Shown: piece after piece, positions 13,223-23,548 of the stretch
How positions within the stretch are numbered: position 1 is the first letter of the stretch
How the letters are laid out: every line of letters begins with the position of its first letter
NCBI RefSeq assembly: GCF_035083965.1
Contig: NC_089723.1
Location: 30,197,193-30,261,192, forward strand
From: Branchiostoma lanceolatum
Lineage: Eukaryota; Chordata; Leptocardii; Amphioxiformes; Branchiostomatidae
Direction of reading: 5' to 3'
DNA: 64,000 nucleotides
Notes under the pieces: model-generated
What the model was told of the DNA's origin: nothing
The model's input: only the letters and a program-made list of their open reading frames with translations
Database searches by the model: none
Program-made: the position numbers and the translations under genes

Positions 13223-13795
13223 TGAGACCTTGAATTTGATCGTGTCTTCCGAAGTCCGCCGGCGAGGCCGCCATTAATTGTCATGTAACGTTAGATTTGC
13301 TACAACTTTAGCAAACCGGTAATGTAGCGCGCGAAAATTGAGCTTTACAATGAAAAGCGAGCATAATTTTTCTGTTGGTGTTTATATCCATAGTATTTGC
13401 CCATGAACAATATTCCGGACAACAGCCGTCAAAAACGCCCTACAGTTCACGTGGTCAGTCCTCGGCTACATGGCAGTAGGAACATGGCAGTGTGCACTCA
13501 CTACACAATCTAAGCGCCATTATACTTGTGGATTTTACAATAAAGATGTCGTTGCAAATAAGATGGTTCAAACAATTTCAACAAAAGTGTGACGAATTGT
13601 CAACAAATTGGTGCTGTGACGGCAGTCTCGAAAAACAAAAGACGGCGTTTGTTTACATTCAGGGATTAAAGCGTTAAGATACTAACGTTACACCAAGGAG
13701 GTTCAAAAGAGACCGACACAGGACGTTAACTTAAGGTCTCACACCAGATTTTCTCTGTCTTGCGAGATGCGAGACGCGAGCGGATCTCGAAAGGT

Positions 13796-13957
13796 TCAGT
13801 ACAGCCCTCGAGATATGCATCATGTTTCGCGGGACTATCCAGCGGGACGTCCCGCACTATCCTGCGGGACGTCTCGCACTATCCTGCGGGACGTCTCGCA
13901 CTATCCTGCGGGACGTCTCGCGGAACTTGATGCATATCTCGAGGGCTGTACTGTATC
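13796..13957. mobile_element. CpG-rich MITE, GGGACGTC family
   Basis: The element begins CAGTACAGCCCTCGAGATAT and ends with the inverse ATATCTCGAGGGCTGTACTG, giving terminal inverted repeats of about 26 bp. The core has about four tandem 22-bp units of GGGACGTCTCGCACTATCCT plus GC. Being largely self-complementary, it could fold into a hairpin. No clear target duplication is seen. Confidence 0.75.
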
Positions 13958-14099
13958 TATCTTATCTAACCCCTTCAAACATTTCATCAATACTGTATGT
14001 TCGACCTTCGAAACAAAATGAATTTTAGATGAACTGAACGCTTCAACAAACCGTTTTGCAAAGTCAATGTTAGTGGAACATTAATTCGACTTGGTAATA

Positions 14100-14245
14100 C
14101 GTAGTTTAGTTGTTCAAGCTTTCGGATGTACTTGTTTTTAAAGGAGGACGTCTGGAATGAGTTGTGAACTGGTCGGAAACTGATTGGGAATAAGGCTGAT
14201 TTTTAAACAAGTACATTCGAAAGCTTGAATAGCTATAACTAAAAA
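14100..14245. mobile_element. Inverted-repeat (hairpin) element
   Basis: TTCAAGCTTTCGGATGTACT near 14116 is mirrored by AGTACATTCGAAAGCTTGAA near 14208. The arms are about 40 bp and the loop about 55 bp. The right arm runs into the minisatellite starting at 14226. It is probably a small MITE or its relic. Confidence 0.6.
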
Positions 14246-14368
14246 CTGAAAATGTGTGCGACTAGTCAAAACTTGAATAGCTACAACTAAAATCGGAAAT
14301 GTGTGCGACTAGTCAAAGCTTGAATAGTTACAACTAAAAATTGAAATATGTGCGACCAGTCAAAGTTG
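14226..14368. repeat. Minisatellite, three 47-48 bp units
   Basis: Three successive units begin CTTGAATAG and end TGTGCGAC-AGTCAAA (starts near 14226, 14273 and 14320). They have substitutions between units. Confidence 0.85.
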
Positions 14369-14475
14369 GACATTTAGACACGAGCCCCGATATGCCTGCG
14401 CCCTTCTAGTAGGTTACCGCATTGCACCTGTGGCTTGGTCTATTCAGTCGTGTGCTAGTTGCTCGTCCAGTTGAC

Positions 14476-14590
14476 GGTAGTAGTAGTAGAAGTAGTAGAA
14501 ATCTTTATTTTCCTTGGATGGCCCTGTCGGCCTGTACAACTATATACATGGCCGTTCGTCCCAGAGGTCCAAGTGGAGGGGGGTGTCACG
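14476..14590 (-). repeat. Candidate LINE 3' end with (TAG)n tail
   Basis: Read on the minus strand, an unrelated body ends in GGAAAATAAAGATTTCTACT and continues as a CTA trinucleotide run. That is the layout of a non-LTR retrotransposon 3' terminus with a microsatellite tail. No coding sequence accompanies it. A similar run ends the LINE fragment at 25563. Confidence 0.4.
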
Positions 14591-14786
14591 GGAAAATATT
14601 TAAATAAATGAATAAAACGGTATTTCAAAACATCTCCTACTTTGTTGATCCTCTTTTTGCTTTTCAAAGATTAATTGTAGTATAATGTGCCTAATTCAGG
14701 ATTTCATTCCCCACAAGTAGACGTTTCCATCTGTTTGAATCACAATGTTTGAAATTACTTTGTCTGTTTCCTGCCTGGAATACCTA

Positions 14787-15560
14787 GAGCCGGCGTCACA
14801 ATTCATGCGAACGTCGGCCAAATATTAGATCGCCAGAAGCTCGCCGAATTTCAAAATCTCCCGAGCGTCGGCCGTATTTTTCGCTAAAAATCTGCCCCGT
14901 CACAAATTGGACGGGGCTCGGGCGACGTCCGGCGAGCACTAATAATTGAAAATCCCCCATGAGATGGTACCATCTCTTGGACACGGACGAAATCAGAATC
15001 GACTAACCTGGTAAAAATCCAATATTTGGATTAACTTTGATTTCTAAGTTGTGGGAATATGTAGGGCATGAGTGGACGGGAACAGTAGATATAATAACAT
15101 AAACAGGAATTTTGTGATAGACGCAATCAAATGCTACCAAAGGAAATGGGTATTTCGGCCGAAGTACGGCCGACGTCCTGTCGATTACGCGGGCTTCGGG
15201 CGATTTTTTGGAGCTCGGCCAACGTTCGCGTGTCACTGGAAGCTGCGCTTAAATTCAGCGAGGCCTCGGCGGCGATTTTTGAGCTAGGAGATCTCGTCAA
15301 TACGATGCCCGTAGCTCGCCCGAGCAACGGCCAACACTCGGCCAATAGTCGGACGGCGATTAATTAGACCCGTTTTTTGTCGGTCGGAGGTCACTCGAAC
15401 TCTTCGGCCTCGTGCGAACCTCGCTCGGGCTTCGTACAACAATCAGACGACCATCGTCGGTGTTCCGTCCGACTCATGAAAAGTAAGGCGTGCTTCGGGC
15501 CAGCGTTGTGCTGATGTCGGCGAGAGCTTGGACGGGCTTCGGCCGAACTCCTTCTTATTA
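14787..15560 (+). repeat. CpG-rich interspersed element, copy 1
   Basis: The first ~330 bp (14787-15115) recur inverted at 27605-27925. Shared landmarks are AATTCATGCGAACGTCGGC, ATCCCCCATGAGAT, CCATCTCTTGGACACG and AACCTGGTAAAAA. The right part is rich in CGGCC and CGGGC words. It is probably a non-autonomous transposon; I could not define its right end or target duplication. Confidence 0.6.
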
Positions 15561-15569
15561 TCTTCGCCG

Positions 15570-16420
15570 AGTACTACAGTACTCGGGGTAGATTATGTTT
15601 TCGGTTGAGCCAGCTGTTTGGTGGGTCTGTATGTATGTCAAGAGCATAACTCAAGAAACCTTTGATGAATCTTTATGATTTTTGGTAGGTGTGTAGTGGT
15701 TGTGCAAAGGAAGGTCAAGTTCAAACATGGTTTACCTTGCGTTTTTGAACAGTACTGCAGCGGACTTTTAATTTTTGTGCGTTTGTATGTAGGCGAAAAA
15801 AGTGACGGAAACGTTGATGGATCTTCATGATTTTTTGCAGGTGTGTAGATGTTGTGGAAACAGAGATCAAGTTCAAAAATGGTTCTCCTGGCATTTTCCG
15901 TTGGTACTGCAGCGGGCTTTGTGTGGATGTGTAATTCTTGTGGACAACATAACTCAAGAAGCTGTTGATGGATCTGTATGATATTTAGAGGATGGGTAGG
16001 GTTTACGGAAAGGAAGGTCAAGTTCGATAATGGGCCTTCTAGCGAGTACCTAAGGTACTGCAGCGGAGCTTCAAAATTTAGTGGCATATTTTCTGAAAGT
16101 GCTATGGTCATGATATTTGTGTGGTAGATAGTTCATGCCACAAGAAGTAAGTTCTGTAAGTTTGGGCCCCCTAGCGGCTTGTTTAGAACTGCAGTGGGTG
16201 TTTTTGTTTTGACATTCGGACACGTATAACTTGAGAAGGGGTGAAGAGATTGTCGTGAAGTTTTGTATGTGGAGAGCTCAGATGGTGCTTTACACAATCG
16301 ATGTCTAATTATAGAAAACAGGAGCTAATCTGCATAATTAGTAAGGATAATTGTAAATCCATTACATTCCATAATGGGGCGTATGACAGTGTTCCCGAAA
16401 CAGGCCAGCAGAAGGCCTTG
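15570..16420 (+). repeat. Diverged family A repeat
   Basis: The words AACTCAAGAA, TGATGGATCT, GTACTGCAGCGG, TTTGGGCCCCCTAGCGGCTT and AACTGCAG appear in the same order as in the 6120-8440 copies. The AAGTTCAAAAATGG block is internally repeated about three times. Confidence 0.6.
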
Positions 16421-16779
16421 CCTAGAAGTGTAAATAAACAGATGGTGTACATAAATAAACAAATGGGGCAGTCTCACTACAATTCAAACAGATGTGTGGG
16501 TCCGGTTTTTTTTAAACTGTTCAGTTTCTGCGTTTTTGTCAAACACACGGTTGGAGACATAACGGAAAGGGAACCAAATAGAAAGCCTTACAGAACACCT
16601 AAAAACATGTGAATAACCAGCCGGACCAACTCCTCTGCTCAGAGAGTACACTGCTAGGTATTACCTAGCACTGTATGGAAAAGTAACATGTACTATGTCT
16701 TGTATGATATGGAATAAAGATTTATTCTATTCATATATATTGACTACCATCTAATTATAACTTTCAATTTTTTTGATGA

Positions 16780-17005
16780 CCAGTTATAACATATATCAGC
16801 ACACTATACACATATACTAGTCCTGTACCACCAAATGAGTTTCATCCCCATCTAGACTGGACTCATTGCCCCCCCCCCATCATAACTTTCAAACGGCATG
16901 GTGTATGATCAAGTTTGCAGGGGGTGATAAGCATGTAAATATTAATCACTCTCCACAATAAGCCTCGATTATTTGGCGAAGATAATGTGTTCGTGGAACT
17001 CTAGT
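16780..17005 (+). repeat. Interspersed repeat (family B), copy 1
   Basis: About 220 bp nearly identical to 26032-26262. Shared words include ATAACATATATCAGCACACT, CATCTAGACTGGACTCATT, AACGGCATGGTGTATGATC and TTATTTGGCGAAGATAATG. CTATCTAGACTGG also occurs inside the piggyBac-like element near 9238. Confidence 0.85.
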
Positions 17006-17528
17006 TTTCTAATGTTATCCTCTACTCTCTACATGGTATTCGTAACATCGTAATGTGTACACCTATACTGTAAAAAGTATTAGCAGTTTGTTTATCATTT
17101 TGAAACCAGAACCGTTTGTATATAACACATCTTCTGTAATTTGATATACAATTTTGCAATAACAGTAGTCTTTTTTATGGCAGGACTTCCTTGGAAATCA
17201 GGTGGCTTCAATTGTAGGACTAATGCTAGATTGTGAATAGATATGACTGAGTCACTCACATATGCGCCACTCAAGCAACGTAACTGGATACAATTTTGAA
17301 ACAGTCAGACGTTTCAGACAGCATCCGCTGTTTTCCGTCAGAGACTAACGATAGGACTGGGAACTAGGTTTTACTCACATATGGTTTAGCTGTATCACTA
17401 CACGAATGGAGTAGCTAGACTGGACAAAACAATTATAATGTCTTTCGTACTAGCAGTCCCTTGAATATGCTTGTCATATATCAAACCGATACTGTACATG
17501 CATTTACGTTCACGTGGTTTTTATTTCG

Positions 17529-17690
17529 TGCTAAGGCAAAAATGGGGTGTTTGCGGTAGGTTTAAATTCGCGGCAGCGCTATAGTCACATACTGCTACAG
17601 TATTGGACAAACATGTTCACGATTCGTGGTGAAACGGTCGCCGCAAAAACCGCGAACATAAAACCACCGCGAACATTTCTGCATGAGAGG
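17529..17690. mobile_element. CGCGAACATAAA-type MITE, fragment
   Basis: It contains GTTTGCGGTAGG and CCGCGAACATAAAACCACCG with ACATTTCTGCA, the signature shared with copies at 44380-44560 and 59189-59385. The inverted halves both read as a 'fringe' of GGTGGTTTTA / TAAAACCACC words. Confidence 0.55.
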
Positions 17691-17791
17691 AAGATCCCTA
17701 CCTCCTGGCATCCCCATCCCTTGTGACAGTGGGTAAAACTGGATATTGTTCTGCCTGGCTGGGAACTGCAAAACAGAAAGAATATCATGAG

Positions 17792-19398
17792 CCTGCATGC
17801 CCTTTTTCGTAAGGCGTAATTCAGCCTTTTTCGTCTTCGTAATCCGTAGGCAGTCGCCCCAAATCAACGTAATTCGTAATCAGTACATTAGCCGTAACAC
17901 GTAATTGGTCGCTTTCTTTCTAGTACGTAAACCGTAACAGTTACCTTTATGCAACGTAAAGCGTAATCCATCAATTGGTAGTAAAGCGAAGGCTGATTTT
18001 AAAATGGAACAATCCACAAGCAAGCGCCTCCCATTATCAGGTCCGCGCGTCACTCTCATGTCAGAGGTGACTCACAATAAGCTCCAGAGCGACCAGACAG
18101 GTTCTGCTTCATTTCATGCAAGAGTAATACCGTGGCGGATCATCGATAAGATATCTCTGACATTGTCATCCGATTTGTGCCTCACAGGTGGGAATACATT
18201 TACTGTACAAATTCTAGATCTCTGAGGAATGTTTGCATTGCGACATAGCAATTTATATAAATATATATATGTTATAGTTACACTTTTTTTCATATTAAAA
18301 GGCATGTGCTGCCATTGCTGCTAACTCACGGAAGATCAGACCAGTTTTCCACGCTTTCTGACAGGCTTTCTCGCACTGAATGCTTCTTCAGGTTTTCAGT
18401 TGCCACACGTTATGCTCAAAAGTTACGAAAAAGTTGTTCCGACAGTTATTCATTCGGGTGGAAAAATACATATACGTGTCGAGGTGGGGTAGGAATGGGG
18501 CGGGGTAGTTGGTTTGGTAGGTAATGGACGTGACCAGATTTATCAATTACAGTCACTGTCAGTGCATTTGTCATATCAATTTGGTTGAACGTTGCCGCAC
18601 GAAATTAGTGTCTGATACCATGTTGTCATTGGAAGAGCCATGACATTGTGCAATGAGACCGTATTCCTTCAAATATTTGTTGGGTTAGGAGAACTTCAAT
18701 GTATGTGATAGCACAGGTCCCTCTATAACGTCACATTATTATTTCTAAATACACGAAAATAGAAATATCCACCATAAAAGTTTTTCATTCATAAAGCAAG
18801 CTGTGGTGTTTATCGGGCTCAAATGTAGCCTCCCATTTCAGATGTGACGTGAAAGTTCGTAGTTCAATAGTGCTACTTATTATACGTTAACAAACAGGTT
18901 AGACTCCATTTGATACAGAAGTCATTGCGTGTGACCTCACGCTAGTCTAGACTTCGTCATTATCACTCATGCGTTTAATGCAAAGAACTAAATTAAAGTG
19001 CTTTTCAAGTCATCTCCAAGATGCTAAATATCACCGGCTTTGACGCAAGCTAAGAGTTCAGCCGCTAGGTGTGTGAGTTTTGACTCAGAATTTAGAGTAG
19101 GGCGTAGAGAGGCTGACTGAATTTAGCGTCATATGTAGCTCCGGAATTTAGCGTCGAGCGTTCTCGAGACGCCCCCATGCAGGCCCCTATCAGGGAGGTG
19201 TCCGCAAAAGTAGGTATTCAACATAACATCAATAGTTTTTACGCAGAACTAGATAGTTGAATCTTGTGTAGAGTCTTGAGGCCTGTTGGGAAGCCTCATG
19301 ATTTAACGTACTTCGTAATCAGCTCTAAGAATTTAACGTAATTCGTAATCGGCGGCGACAATGTTGCGTAATTCGTAGTCACTACTCCCCCATGCAGG
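17792..19398. mobile_element. 1.6-kb element with CCTGCATG ends, tandem copy A
   Basis: The unit begins CCTGCATG and ends CATGCAGG. Its subterminal regions are crowded with ACGTAATTCGTAATC-type words. It is almost identical to copy B at 19405-21017, with a handful of substitutions and 1-3 bp indels. The open frames it holds (for example 18004-18225) are shared by both copies only because the DNA is. They match no family I know, so the superfamily is undetermined. Confidence 0.75.
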
Positions 19399-19404
19399 CC
19401 CGGG

Positions 19405-21017
19405 CCTGCATGCCCTTTTTCGTAAGGCGTAATTCAGCCTTTTTCGTCTTCGTAATCCGTAGGCAGTCGCTCCAAATCAACGTAATTCGTAATCAGTACA
19501 TAAGCCGTAACACGTAGTTGGACGCTTTCTTTCTAGTACGTAATCATAAACCGAAAATAAAAATTACCTTTATGCAACGTAAAGCGAATACATAAATTGG
19601 AAGTAAAGCGAAGGCTGATTTCAAAATGGTCCAATCCACAAGCAAGCGCCTCCCATTATCAGGTCCGCGCGTCACTCTCATGTCAGAGGTGACTCACAAT
19701 AAGCTCCAGAGCGACCAGACAGGTTCTGCTTCATTTCATGCAAGAGTAATACCGTGGCGGATCATCGATAAGATATCTCTGACATTGTCATCCGATTTGT
19801 GCCTCACAGGTGGGAATACATTATTGTACAAATTCTAGATCTCTGAGGAATGTTTGCATTGCGACATAGCAATTTATATAAATATATATATGTTATAGTT
19901 ACACTTTTTTCATATTAGAAGGCATGTGCTGCCATTGCTGCTAACTCACGGAAGATCAGACCAGTTTTCCACGCTTTCTGACAGGCTTTCTCGCACTGAA
20001 TGCTTCTTCAGGTTTTCAGTTGCCACACGTTATGCTCAAAAGTTACGAAAAAGTTGTTCCGACAGTTATTCATTCGGGTGGAAAAATACATATACGTGTC
20101 GAGGTGGGGTAGGAATGGGGTGGGGTAATTGGTTTGGTAGGTAATGGACGTGACCAGATTATCAATTACAGTCACTGTCAGTGCATTTGTCATATCAATT
20201 TGGTTGAACGTTGCCGCACGAAATTAGTGTCTGATACCATGTTGTCATTGGAAGAGCCATGACATTGTGCAATGAGACCGTATTCCTTCAAATATTTGTT
20301 GGGTTAGGAGAACTTCAATGTATGTGATAGCACAGGTCCCTCTATAATGTCACATTATTATTTCTAAATACACGAAAATAGAAATATCCACCATAAAAGT
20401 TTTTCATTCATAAAGCAAGCTGTGGTGTTTATCGGGCTCAAATGTAGCCTCCCATTTCAGATGTGACGTGAAAGTTCGTAGTTCAATAGTGCTACTTATT
20501 ATACGTTAACAAACAGGTTAGACTCCATTTGATACAGAAGTCATTGCGTGTGACCTCACGCTAGTCTAGACTTCCTCATTATCACTCATGCGTTTAATGC
20601 AAAGAACTAAATTAAAGTGCTTTTCAAGTCATCTCCAAGATGCTAAATATTACCAGCTTTGACGCAAGCTAAGAGTTCAGCCGCTAGGTGTGTGAGTTTT
20701 GACTCAGAATTTAGAGTAGGGCGTAGAGAGGCTGACTGAATTTAGCGTCATATGTAGCTCCGGAATTTAGCGTCGAGCGTTCCCGAGACGCCCCCATGCA
20801 GGCCCCTATCAGGGAGGTGTCCGCAAAAGTAGGTATTCAACATAACATCAATAGTTTTTACTCAGAACTAAATAGTTGAATCTTGTGTAGAGTCTTGAAG
20901 CCTGTTGGGAAGCCTCATGATTTAACGTAATTCGTAATCAGCTCTGAGAATTCAACGTAATTTGTAATCGGCGGCGAAAATGTTGCGTAATTCGTAATCA
21001 ATACTCCCCCATGCAGG
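19405..21017. mobile_element. 1.6-kb element with CCTGCATG ends, tandem copy B
   Basis: Head-to-tail duplicate of copy A, separated by CCCGGG, so the junction 19391-19412 is a perfect 22-bp palindrome. The right end CCCCCATGCAGG lies 27 bp upstream of the HNMT-like start codon at 21044 and looks like a splice acceptor. Confidence 0.75.
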
Positions 21018-21043
21018 TCCTCACAGAGAACTTCGACACCGCC

Positions 21044-23548
21044 ATGGCAGGTATGGACATTTCATACACATTTACTGGATGCATTATACGTTTTGAACAG
21101 TCACTACCCACAGTGTATAGCTAGCTATGGCCTTCAGGAAATCATGACGCAATCTACATGTAAGAATGAGCAACGTTTACATGTCCTGACAAGTGAATTG
21201 CATTCCGACAGGGTTGCTGAAGTTGGGATATTTGCCGAAACTCTCTCCAGGGCGGTATTTGGCACCATTTAGAGCCTTTATTTCGCCAGTAGAGACTCGG
21301 GGGAAAGATAGTCTCCAGCTGTTGTACGGATCAAAGGTTCCAGACTCTACCCTGTGTGAGCCGGGAGCCGACCTTCGTGTGCTGGGGATAGGGAGTGGAT
21401 CAGGTGAGACCGCCATGTTGACCTTGTGACGTCAGTGTCAAACCGGATAGAAATTAATCGTTATTGTCCTGCATCTGTTTTAAGTCCTGCAGCTCCCCAA
21501 AAGAACAATTAAAAACACAACAATTGAAAATTACGTAATGCCTTTTCAGGAGATGTTGACAGCATCATGTTAAAGAAGCTTTTGCAGCGCCACAGCAGTG
21601 TGTATAACAGGGTTGTGGAACCGTCGGGAGAAATGCTCGCACGATACAAGGTGGGAATCATCTGTACTTCTGTTTCATCCATATTCAACAGTTTCAATGC
21701 AATACAAATTGCCAGACAAGTGTGACTATAGTTCCATGACCTCATACCTTCCCAATGTAATTTTGTTTCGTTACGACTATGGAAGTCACCTAATTTGCAT
21801 GATATATGGCTTAAAATGCTCAATTCTACATAACTAGCAAATGTCACATAAAATGAAATCTCTATCACTTACCAATACGTTTGTGCAGCCTTTGCACATA
21901 ATTGATATGCAAAGAAGTCTTTTGTTATAATTTATGAATAGATCATCTCCTCTTTCCAAATGCCAAATCACATATGTTGCAAATGTCCTTCTTCAGGAAG
22001 CAAATGTAATAAATTTTCTCATTAATTATGCCAATGTCAAAATTTACAGAATCTGTGTCTAATGATATTTACCTTTCTCTAACATACACATGTTGCTAGT
22101 ATGATTATGCCGTCGGTACCACTAAGATTTCAAACAAGTGTTATCAATTATGGAAATAAGGTCATTACTTGTATCATCTATACCCATTAATGTTCCTCTC
22201 GAACCAAGTCACATATGTAATGAGTATGAAGATCCTATCATTTAGTCCAATTGAAATATAAACTTTCCTAATTGATTATGAAAATCAGGTCCTAATTTGC
22301 ATGGATGATATACATTACGTTGGCCTTCATTACATGTCAAAATCCCTGAGAGAGCCGCAAACGCTACGCGAAACATAACATAGTGGAAGTAATCATTTGA
22401 TGTGTGAGTGTGAAAATGTCGATTCATCCCAATGATCAAGTGTCGCTGTTTTGCCCAGGCTTTTGCTTTGCTCATACTAGCTCTAATTCATTACTTTGCC
22501 ACACCATGGTTGCGAAAACATGTCAATCCAACAGTTTTGTGTCACTGTAACTCTATAGGCACTGGTGCGTGAAGACACGAGTCTCGGTGCTGTGAAGTTT
22601 GACTGGCGCCAGCAGACAGCGGAAGAGTACTTCCAGACAAAGGAAGACACAAAGTTCCACCTGGTCCACGCAGTCCACGCTCTGTTCGATGTGGAAGAAC
22701 ATGACGCCACCTTGCGGAAGATGTGGGAACAACTTTCGGACGGTGGCTACATGTTTGTTGCCATGCAGTCAGGTAAAACTAGCGGCTCTTGTTATTGAAC
22801 GTTAAATATTTCTTCTGATAACAGCTGTTTCAATTTCCTTTGTCTCAAACACCCATCTGCTGGTGGTGCTGTCTCTCGCTACGTAACATTCATAACTTAA
22901 TTGCACTGAGATGATTTGAACACGGTCGAATTTATGACTAAATGTGCAATACTCCAAAGTTTACGTTTCATCATGGGCTATCGACTTCATAGCCTTATAT
23001 AGTTTAGAACGAATGTGCGTGTTAGTGAGCGTAACAGTGTGAGTATGTCGACAGAGACTTTGATCGGGATCTCTAACGCCAGAGCCATCTCAATCTCTAC
23101 CCTAACATATACAGATACATATGTATACTGTTACCCATACCAGATATTTTCTAAGCTGAGCAAACACACTTCCATATTCACAGACAAAGGTGACTGTCCA
23201 AGGCTGCGTAGCAAGTTGTGGGAGGAGTTCGGCCAAGGTGACCGTTTGAAGACGTCCCTTCGCACGTCCGGTGACGTCAAACAGTATCTTGACACAGCGG
23301 GCATCAGTTACGTCGCCTCAGAGGATGAAATCAGCGTCAACGTTACAGAGTGTTTTAGGGATGACTCCGAGACAGGAAAGTTGGTTCTGGAGTTTTTGAC
23401 ACAAACGCCTAACGTATCCAGCGAGCCAGAAATAAAATCAATGGCCCTGGAGTATATCAGGTCTAACTCGTCATTGGTTGATGGTAAAATCTACTTTAAA
23501 GCAATCAACGAAGTTATCCTGGCAGTAAAAGATTGTGCGAAAGAATAG
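21044..23548 (+). CDS. HNMT: Histamine N-methyltransferase-like protein
   Basis: Five exons: 21044-21050, 21212-21403, 21550-21650, 22559-22772 and 23184-23548. All have GT-AG boundaries and compatible phases. Together they encode 292 residues, the length of human HNMT, which supports the ATG at 21044 (context CACCGCCATGG). The protein is a cytosolic SAM-dependent small-molecule methyltransferase; family members methylate the imidazole ring of histamine. Visible features are RYLAPFRAF near the N-terminus, the SAM-binding loop VLGIGSGSGD (about residues 58-67) and motif NRVVEPSGEMLARYK, which matches the VVEPSAEQIAKYK of HNMT. FHLVHAVHALFDVEE and the C-terminal GKIYFKAINEVI also match the family. 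Substrate specificity cannot be read; lancelets may have several HNMT-like paralogues. The 5' flank is transposon sequence almost to the ATG. Confidence 0.88.
21651..22558. repeat. Family A-like AT-rich repeat in HNMT-like intron 3
   Basis: The intron contains TTAATTATGCCAATG, CTAATTTGCATG and CACATATGTTGC words in the style of the AT-rich half of family A. It is strongly diverged, with no coding sequence. Confidence 0.4.

Noticed and set aside
18004-18524. Frames conserved between the two tandem 1.6-kb copies
   Set aside because: Conservation is expected from near-identical DNA. They are short, lack domains, and one is changed by an indel between copies.
21011-21050. Start codon of the HNMT-like protein at 21011
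   Set aside because: It is in frame but lies in the transposon end. The ATG at 21044 gives 292 residues, the family length, and a better context, so I prefer it.
21509-21868. 119-residue minus-strand frame over HNMT-like exon 3
   Set aside because: Shadow of the real exon and its intron on the other strand.
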